Of a stretch of 11,245 bases of DNA, positions 5,724 through 11,245 are shown piece by piece (the first letter of the stretch is position 1; the number at the start of each line of letters is the position of its first letter). Origin of the DNA: CAKPSH01 sp964634355 (GTDB lineage Bacteria > Bacillota > Clostridia > TANB77 > CAG-508); the NCBI GenBank assembly GCA_964634355.1, contig CAZWIF010000045.1, positions 1 through 11,245 on the forward strand, given 5' to 3'. The notes beneath the pieces were generated by a model. That model had not been told where the DNA came from. It did no database searches and worked only from the letters and a program-made list of their open reading frames with translations. A program made the translations under genes and the position numbers.

Positions 5724-8700
5724 ATGCCAAAAAATAAAAGTATAAAGAAAGTTTTAGTTATAGGATCAGGACCTATTATAATAGGTCAAGCAGCAGAATT
5801 TGATTATGCAGGAACACAAGCATGTAGAGAATTAAAAAAAGAAGGATTAGAAGTTGTTTTAGTAAATTCTAATCCAGCAACAATAATGACTGATAAAAAT
5901 ATGGCTGATAAGATTTATATAGAACCACTTACTGTTGAAACTGTAAAGAAAATAATAAACATAGAGAAGCCAGATAGCATACTTCCAAATTTAGGTGGTC
6001 AAACAGGACTTAATTTAGCAATGGAACTTGCTGAAAGCGAATTTTTAAAAGAAAAACATGTAAGACTCTTAGGAACTGGCGTTGATGGAATTAGAAATGC
6101 AGAAGATAGACAATGTTTTAAAGATATGATGGAATCAATTAATGAGCCATGTATAGCTAGCAAAGTTGTTCATACAGTTGAAGATGCTGTTGATTTTACA
6201 AATCAAATTGGATTACCAGTAATTATTAGACCAGCATATACTTTAGGAGGTACTGGTGGAGGTATTGCTTATACAATGGAAGAATTAGAAGAAATTGCTG
6301 GTTCTGGTATAAGAATGTCTAGAGTAAATGAAATTTTAGTTGAAAAATGTATTACAGGATGGAAAGAAATTGAGTATGAAGTAATGAGGGATAGCAAAGG
6401 AAATTGTATTACAGTATGCAATATGGAAAATATAGATCCAGTTGGTGTACATACAGGTGATAGCATTGTTGTTGCTCCTTCACAAACATTATCTGATAAA
6501 GAATATCAAATGCTTAGAACTTCAGCTATAAAAATCATTTCAGCATTGAAAATAGAAGGTGGATGTAATGTTCAATTTGCATTAAATCCAACAAGTTTTG
6601 AATATGCTGTAATAGAAGTTAATCCAAGGGTAAGTCGTTCATCAGCTCTTGCATCAAAAGCAACAGGTTATCCAATTGCAAAAGTTGCAAGTAAAATTGC
6701 ACTTGGATATACATTAGATGAGATAAAAAATGAAGTAACAGGAAAAACATATGCTTGTTTTGAACCTGTTCTTGATTATGTAGTAGTAAAAATACCAAAA
6801 TGGCCATTTAAAAAATTCCTTACTGCTAGTAGAGTTTTGGGTACACAAATGAAAGCTACTGGAGAAGTTATGGCAATAGCTCCTAATTTAGAGGCTGGAT
6901 TAATGAAAGCAATTCGTTCATTAGAGGAAAATGTAGAATATTTTAGCTTAGATAAATTAAAAAATTTGGAAAAATCAGAATTAGAAGAAAGATTAAAAAT
7001 TGTTGATAATGAAAGAATTTTTGTTATTGCTGAAGCAATTAGAAAAGAAATTTCAGTTGAAAGAATTCATGAAATAACAACAATAGATAGATTTTTTATT
7101 GGAATTATTTATAAATTAGTAAAAATGGAAAGAGAATTAGAATTAAATCAAATGAATTCTAAGATGCTTGAAAAAGCAAAGAAATTTGGATTTACAGATA
7201 AAATAATTGCTAAACTTTCTGGAAAAACAGAAAATGAAATAAAAAATTTACGTAGCAAAAATGGAATTATAGCAAATTTCAAAATGGTAGATACATGTGC
7301 AGCTGAGTTTGAGGCAAAAACACCTTATTATTATTCAAGCTATGATGATGAAAACGAAGTAAAAGAGTCTAATAAAAAGAAAGTTATGGTATTAGGGTCT
7401 GGTCCAATAAGAATTGGGCAAGGAATAGAATTTGATTATTGTAGTGTTCATGGTGTTTGGGCATTAAAGAAAAAAGGATACGAAACAATAATTGTAAATA
7501 ATAACCCAGAAACAGTAAGTACAGACTTTGATATAGCAGATAAATTATATTTTGAGCCATTAACAGCTGAGGATGTTGAAAATATAGTAAATGTAGAAAA
7601 GCCTTATGGTGCAATAGTTCAATTTGGTGGACAAACTGCTATTAAATTAACAAAAGCTTTATCAGATATGGGTGTGAAAATATTAGGAACACAAGAAGTT
7701 GATATGGATAGAGCAGAAGATAGAAAAGAATTTGATGAAGCTTTAAATAATTGTGGAATTTTAAGACCAAAGGGAAGTACAATTTATACTGTAGAAGAAG
7801 CTAAAAAAGTTGCAAATAATTTAGGATATCCAGTATTAGTAAGACCTTCATATGTTTTGGGCGGTCAGGGAATGGCAATAGCTTATGATGATAAAGAAAT
7901 TGAAGAATATGTAAATGAAATAAATACAATAGCTCAAGAACATCCTATTTTAGTTGATAAATATATTTTAGGAAGAGAAGTAGAAGTTGATGCTATATGT
8001 GATGGTGAAAATATATTAATTCCTGGAATAATGGAACATTTAGAAAGAGCTGGTGTTCACTCTGGAGATAGCATTTCTGTATATCCAACACAAAATGTCG
8101 AGAAAGTTCATGAAAAAAAGATTATTGAATATACAGAAAAAATAGCAAAAGAACTTAATGTTATAGGAATACTAAATATTCAATTTATTATAAGTAATGG
8201 AGAAGTTTATATAATTGAAGTAAATCCTCGTTCAAGTAGAACAGTTCCTTATATTAGTAAAGTTACAAATCTTCCAATGATTGATATTGCAACAAATGTA
8301 ATTTTAGGAAAAAAATTAAAAGATTTAGGCTATGGAACAGGTTTGTATAAAAAGAGTGATTACATATGTGTAAAAATGCCGGTATTCTCATTTGAAAAAA
8401 TTAAGAATGCAGATACAAGTTTAGGCCCTGAAATGAAATCAACAGGAGAGGTTTTAGGTGTATCTAAAAAATTTGAAAATGCAGTATTAAAAGCTTTTAT
8501 AGCTTCCGGTACAAATGTATCTACAAAAGGTTCTATCTTAATTACTGTAAGAGATAAAGATAAAGAAGAAATGCTTCCTATAGCTAAGAAGTTTAAAAAT
8601 AAAGGATTTAATATTTATGCTACTACGGGAACGGCTAAGTTCTTAAAAAGTCATGGTGTTGAATCAACTGTAATTGAAAAATTGTGGGAAGGAAAAAATA

Positions 8701-8921
8701 GTATAATTGATTTAATAGAATCAGGAAAAATTAATTTCGTTATTAATACTCCTACAAAAGGAAAAGAAGCGAATAGAGATGGATTTAGAATTAGAAGAAT
8801 GGCTGTTGAGTGTAAAATACCTTGTTTTACATCATTAGATACTGTAAATGCTTTATATAAAGCTATAGAAGATGATACTCAAGAGAAAGATTTAACACCA
8901 GTTGATATCACAAAAATCTAA
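5724..8921 (+). CDS. carB: Carbamoyl-phosphate synthase, large subunit
   Basis: CarB makes carbamoyl phosphate from bicarbonate, two ATP and ammonia delivered by CarA. It is 1065 aa, the normal length. The two homologous halves are plain: GSGPIIIGQAAEFDYAG from residue 14 and GSGPIRIGQGIEFDYCS from residue 558. Each half has an ATP-grasp domain with glycine-rich loops (RPAYTLGGTGGG and RPSYVLGGQGMA) and metal/ATP-binding motifs (VIEVNPRVSRSS and IIEVNPRSSRT). A C-terminal MGS-like domain from about residue 935 (ATTGTAKFL, NTPTKG) is the site where the family binds allosteric effectors such as UMP. AAGGAG at 5711-5716 overlaps the carA stop, which suggests coupled translation. I see no frameshift or missing motif. 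No terminator is obvious before the next gene's promoter. Confidence 0.97.
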   Translation: MPKNKSIKKVLVIGSGPIIIGQAAEFDYAGTQACRELKKEGLEVVLVNSNPATIMTDKNMADKIYIEPLTVETVKKIINIEKPDSILPNLGGQTGLNLAMELAESEFLKEKHVRLLGTGVDGIRNAEDRQCFKDMMESINEPCIASKVVHTVEDAVDFTNQIGLPVIIRPAYTLGGTGGGIAYTMEELEEIAGSGIRMSRVNEILVEKCITGWKEIEYEVMRDSKGNCITVCNMENIDPVGVHTGDSIVVAPSQTLSDKEYQMLRTSAIKIISALKIEGGCNVQFALNPTSFEYAVIEVNPRVSRSSALASKATGYPIAKVASKIALGYTLDEIKNEVTGKTYACFEPVLDYVVVKIPKWPFKKFLTASRVLGTQMKATGEVMAIAPNLEAGLMKAIRSLEENVEYFSLDKLKNLEKSELEERLKIVDNERIFVIAEAIRKEISVERIHEITTIDRFFIGIIYKLVKMERELELNQMNSKMLEKAKKFGFTDKIIAKLSGKTENEIKNLRSKNGIIANFKMVDTCAAEFEAKTPYYYSSYDDENEVKESNKKKVMVLGSGPIRIGQGIEFDYCSVHGVWALKKKGYETIIVNNNPETVSTDFDIADKLYFEPLTAEDVENIVNVEKPYGAIVQFGGQTAIKLTKALSDMGVKILGTQEVDMDRAEDRKEFDEALNNCGILRPKGSTIYTVEEAKKVANNLGYPVLVRPSYVLGGQGMAIAYDDKEIEEYVNEINTIAQEHPILVDKYILGREVEVDAICDGENILIPGIMEHLERAGVHSGDSISVYPTQNVEKVHEKKIIEYTEKIAKELNVIGILNIQFIISNGEVYIIEVNPRSSRTVPYISKVTNLPMIDIATNVILGKKLKDLGYGTGLYKKSDYICVKMPVFSFEKIKNADTSLGPEMKSTGEVLGVSKKFENAVLKAFIASGTNVSTKGSILITVRDKDKEEMLPIAKKFKNKGFNIYATTGTAKFLKSHGVESTVIEKLWEGKNSIIDLIESGKINFVINTPTKGKEANRDGFRIRRMAVECKIPCFTSLDTVNALYKAIEDDTQEKDLTPVDITKI

Positions 8922-8922
8922 C

Positions 8923-8951
8923 TTAATTAGAAAAATTGCATATGTTATAAT
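8923..8951 (+). promoter_or_regulatory. Extended -10 promoter downstream of carB
   Basis: A perfect TATAAT (8946-8951) is preceded by TG one base upstream (8943-8944), the extended -10 arrangement. The -35 at 17 bases' distance is poor (TTAATT, 8923-8928). Transcription would start near 8958, leaving about 23 bases before the ATG at 8981. Since no carB terminator is seen, read-through from carB is also possible. Confidence 0.55.
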
Positions 8952-8980
8952 TTAAAATATATTAATTAATGGAGGTAAAT

Positions 8981-9673
8981 ATGAAAAAAATATGTTTTTT
9001 ACTAATATTAATAGTACTTATCATAATTGTTATTTTAATATTTTTTATGCAAAAGCAAAAAAATACTGTAGATAACGCACTATCTTTAATAGAACCTAAA
9101 ATTACAAATAATATGTATTTGAAAGAAGAAATTTATTTAGAAAATAATACTGAAAGTAATCTAATATCTGAAATATATTGCAAAGATAGCGAAATATATA
9201 AACGTGTTTCTAATGTGAATAGTATAATTCAGGAATATTTATTTAATTTTGAGACTAAAAAACAAATAAATATCATTCATGATTCAAAAGAGATAACTTC
9301 TTATAATATCGATGAACTAAGTATAAATCCAATAGTAGAAGCTTTAAATTTTTATAAAAATATGGTAGAGGTATCTAAAGATACTTATGAATATCTTGAA
9401 GAAAAGGATGGATATCTTAAATTTTCTGTTATGCCCCAAAATTATTTTTTAGGGATGACAGATGAAACTAAAGTGTATTTTTACATAGATGAAGAACAAC
9501 AAAGTATATCAAGAGTTGAGTATTATAATTTAAATGAAGATAGTTTAGAATTATATTCTACAACACTATTAACATATTCTTATAATACTGTTACAGATAG
9601 TGATATATTGAAATTCGATTCTAATAATTATCAAGAGTATAAATATACTGAATATATTGAAAAAAATAATTAA
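8981..9673 (+). CDS. Membrane-anchored extracytoplasmic protein of unknown function
   Basis: A 230-aa protein with a basic start (MKKI), an uncleaved-looking hydrophobic segment at about residues 5-23 and then an acidic, polar domain rich in Glu, Asp, Tyr and Asn. I see no cysteine lipobox, so it is probably held by the N-terminal helix with the rest outside the cell. The C-terminal half alternates short beta-like stretches (YLKFSVMPQ, KVYFYIDEEQQSISRVEYY), which vaguely recalls LolA/LppX-like lipid-carrier folds; this is only an impression. I chose ATG 8981 because GGAGGT (8971-8976) lies directly before it; the in-frame ATG at 8969 would put the ribosome binding site inside the coding region. 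The gene has its own promoter and stands alone between carB and the next unit. Confidence 0.7.
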   Translation: MKKICFLLILIVLIIIVILIFFMQKQKNTVDNALSLIEPKITNNMYLKEEIYLENNTESNLISEIYCKDSEIYKRVSNVNSIIQEYLFNFETKKQINIIHDSKEITSYNIDELSINPIVEALNFYKNMVEVSKDTYEYLEEKDGYLKFSVMPQNYFLGMTDETKVYFYIDEEQQSISRVEYYNLNEDSLELYSTTLLTYSYNTVTDSDILKFDSNNYQEYKYTEYIEKNN

Positions 9674-9715
9674 TTATATATTGAGTTGTATTGAGACATA
9701 ATAAATATCCAAATG

Positions 9716-9744
9716 TTGCCTTTTTATGTAAAATGTGGTATAAT
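9716..9744 (+). promoter_or_regulatory. Strong promoter of the two-gene unknown operon
   Basis: TTGCCT (9716-9721, four of six consensus bases) and a perfect TATAAT (9739-9744) are spaced by exactly 17 bases, with an additional TG at 9736-9737 giving an extended -10. Transcription should begin near 9751, about 45 bases before the ATG at 9796. It is the best promoter in the window. Confidence 0.75.
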
Positions 9745-9795
9745 TAAAGATGAATAGTGCTTATAAACTAAAGATATAAGGAGGAAAACTTCTAT

Positions 9796-10965
9796 ATGGA
9801 AAAATTTATAATAAATTATAAAGGAAAAAACATAGACGTATATAAAAAGGTAGATGGAACATTTAGTGCAGATTTGCCAATGAGACTTCAAGCTGATGGA
9901 AAGGTGTTTTTTGAAACAATTGAAAGAGAAGCTGATAAATGGAAATTCACTTCTAGAGGTACTGATGAATGTTTTACAGTTTCATTATATGATGATAAGA
10001 GAATATCTTTTTCAGATTCTGATAGTATGGAAGAAGAATTTGTAGATTATAGATTTGATCCTAAAAGTATGGGAAATAATCATATTGATTCTACAGCAAG
10101 AACAATTTATGATGTTGTAAAAGAAATATATTCTCATGAAATTTGTGGAGTTTCTGGTTACGATATTTTAGATTTAAGAAAGAAAAAGTTAGATATGGCA
10201 CTTAAGCAATTAGGTTTTTCTAGTCCAGAAAGAGTTAAATATGGCTTACCAGATTCAGGTGGATATATGTCATTAAGAAAAATTGGTAAATCTTTGGAAG
10301 ATTATAGAAATTTGGGATTTGTGTATAGAGATGAAACTTCAGATGGAACAGAGATTTATGGCTTTGCTATTCCAGCAGGTACTATAGTTGAAGATATTAA
10401 AAGTAAAATAGAATTTTCAAGACAAGAATTGGCTGATGATGAACGATTTATAGATGTACAAGACGAAATGTTATATAGAACTAGAAATTTAGATGAAGGT
10501 TTTTGTCTAGATATGAAAAAGAAAGTATCTAGAGATGATTGGTTGGTATATTCTAAAGTTGCCAGAAAAACAGCAGAGTTATATCTAGGATTAAATGCAG
10601 ATTTAGTAACAACAGGAGCTTTGAAAGGAATTGAGGACTTAACAAGTTTACAGGGAGAGGAATTAGCAGAAAGAATATCACAATTGATCGATTCACGAGA
10701 ATTTAGTGAAGCTTGTAGTATAGAAGATAGATTTGTTATTAGAGAATCAGAAGAATTTTCTACTAAAATTGATGATATGGGCTTAGATGATCCTGCAGTA
10801 AAACATTCTGCAGTTGGTGTTGCTTTAGAGGCTATGAAAAGAGAGGCTTTAGCTACAAGAGATAAAAGAATGAAAGATGAAGAAAATTATCAAAAATTAT
10901 CTAAATTATATTCTGCTAAGCAAATTGAGATAAAAATGCCAAGAATGAATGGAGAGGAAAAATAA
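9796..10965 (+). CDS. Unrecognised 389-aa soluble protein
   Basis: I do not recognise this family. The protein has no signal peptide or membrane segment and is highly charged, so it is probably cytoplasmic. The first 90 or so residues look beta-rich (FIINYKGKNIDVYKK, KVFFETIE, FTVSLYDDKRISF). From about residue 95 on it is mostly helical with many Glu, Asp and Lys, ending in a charged helix (EAMKREALATRDKRMKDEE). Four cysteines are scattered without a metal-binding spacing. AAGGAGGA (9778-9785) is about ten bases before the ATG. It is the first gene of a two-gene unit: the next ATG is one base after this stop, so the two products are probably made together and may interact. Codon use is like carAB. 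No enzyme motif is visible. Confidence 0.75.
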   Translation: MEKFIINYKGKNIDVYKKVDGTFSADLPMRLQADGKVFFETIEREADKWKFTSRGTDECFTVSLYDDKRISFSDSDSMEEEFVDYRFDPKSMGNNHIDSTARTIYDVVKEIYSHEICGVSGYDILDLRKKKLDMALKQLGFSSPERVKYGLPDSGGYMSLRKIGKSLEDYRNLGFVYRDETSDGTEIYGFAIPAGTIVEDIKSKIEFSRQELADDERFIDVQDEMLYRTRNLDEGFCLDMKKKVSRDDWLVYSKVARKTAELYLGLNADLVTTGALKGIEDLTSLQGEELAERISQLIDSREFSEACSIEDRFVIRESEEFSTKIDDMGLDDPAVKHSAVGVALEAMKREALATRDKRMKDEENYQKLSKLYSAKQIEIKMPRMNGEEK

Positions 10966-10966
10966 T

Positions 10967-11167
10967 ATGGATAATTATGATTCTAATTTTGAAAAAATAA
11001 AATCAGATTTTGAAAAGGGAATAATTTCAGTAAATGATTTAAATGAAGAATACCTAGAAAGATTAACTTCTACTTACAAAAAAGAAATTGAAAGTAATAA
11101 AAAAGAAATTGAAGTTACAAAAAATAAAATAAAATCTTTAAAAAATAAAATTGATAATATGGTATAA
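10967..11167 (+). CDS. Small coiled-coil protein, 66 aa
   Basis: A 66-aa charged protein with no membrane segment. The first half (FEKGIISVNDLNEEYLERL) looks like a short helical domain. The second half is a Lys/Glu/Ile-rich coiled coil containing two tandem heptads, KKEIESN and KKEIEVT, encoded by a 15-base exact direct repeat with 21-base spacing (11078-11092 and 11099-11113). I chose ATG 10967 because the GAGAGGA motif at about 10952-10958 is well placed before it; the in-frame ATG at 10949 would overlap the upstream gene and leave that site inside the coding region. It starts one base after the preceding stop, a typical coupled arrangement. A role as a partner or oligomerisation module for the 389-aa protein is a guess. 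Confidence 0.65.
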   Translation: MDNYDSNFEKIKSDFEKGIISVNDLNEEYLERLTSTYKKEIESNKKEIEVTKNKIKSLKNKIDNMV

Positions 11168-11177
11168 GATAAATTGT

Positions 11178-11220
11178 ATGAGTTATAATTTTTAAAAAAT
11201 TATAACTCATTATTTTTTTT
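11178..11220 (+). terminator. Intrinsic terminator of the unknown operon
   Basis: A 16-base perfect inverted repeat (11178-11193 with 11195-11210, outer part ATGAGTTATAA/TTATAACTCAT) is followed by TA and eight T residues (11213-11220). It begins ten bases after the stop of the 66-aa gene. Because the inner part is A:T with A/T runs on both sides, it may work in both directions. The last 25 bases of the window hold nothing I can identify. Confidence 0.85.
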
Positions 11221-11245
11221 GACCATATGTTCAAATTTCTTTTTT

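Noticed and set aside
6269..7614. Minus-strand open frames inside carB
   Set aside because: Shadows of the conserved carB coding sequence, low-complexity translations, no start signals.

Overview
The window looks like a low-GC Gram-positive (Firmicutes/Bacillota), most likely a Clostridia-class gut-type anaerobe. Support comes from the very AT-rich intergenic DNA, strong AGGAGG-type ribosome binding sites, near-consensus sigma-A-like promoters, intrinsic terminators and the gene families present. All recognised genes are on the + strand. No rRNA, tRNA, CRISPR array, insertion sequence or phage gene was seen.

Layout. (1) 78-2032: a two-gene operon for the membrane SPFH/prohibitin-family proteins HflK and HflC, closed by a strong GC-rich terminator (2070-2106). 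(2) 2107-2416: AT-rich spacer with no gene, ending in a promoter overlain by a perfect 17-bp inverted repeat. (3) 2417-4393: a secreted/membrane DUF2207-family protein whose glycine-rich tail is disrupted by an apparent one-base frameshift. (4) 4390-8921: the carbamoyl-phosphate synthase operon carA-carB, preceded by a promoter, a 42-codon U-rich open frame and an intrinsic terminator that overlaps that frame's stop. This resembles the pyrBI/pyrL type of attenuator. (5) 8923-9673: a single membrane-anchored protein of unknown function with its own extended -10 promoter. (6) 9716-11220: a compact, promoter-to-terminator two-gene operon encoding an unrecognised 389-aa soluble protein and a 66-aa coiled-coil protein.

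How the genes relate. CarA and CarB form one enzyme that makes carbamoyl phosphate for pyrimidine and arginine synthesis. HflK and HflC are expected to form one membrane complex. The other genes have no evident functional link to these and appear to be independent transcription units.

The most interesting points are: the leader upstream of carAB; a sharp change in codon use at about 2.1 kb (glutamine CAG:CAA is 20:5 in hflKC but 3:19 in the DUF2207 gene plus carA), which suggests gene transfer or an assembly join; the DUF2207 frameshift; and the unknown operon at the right end.
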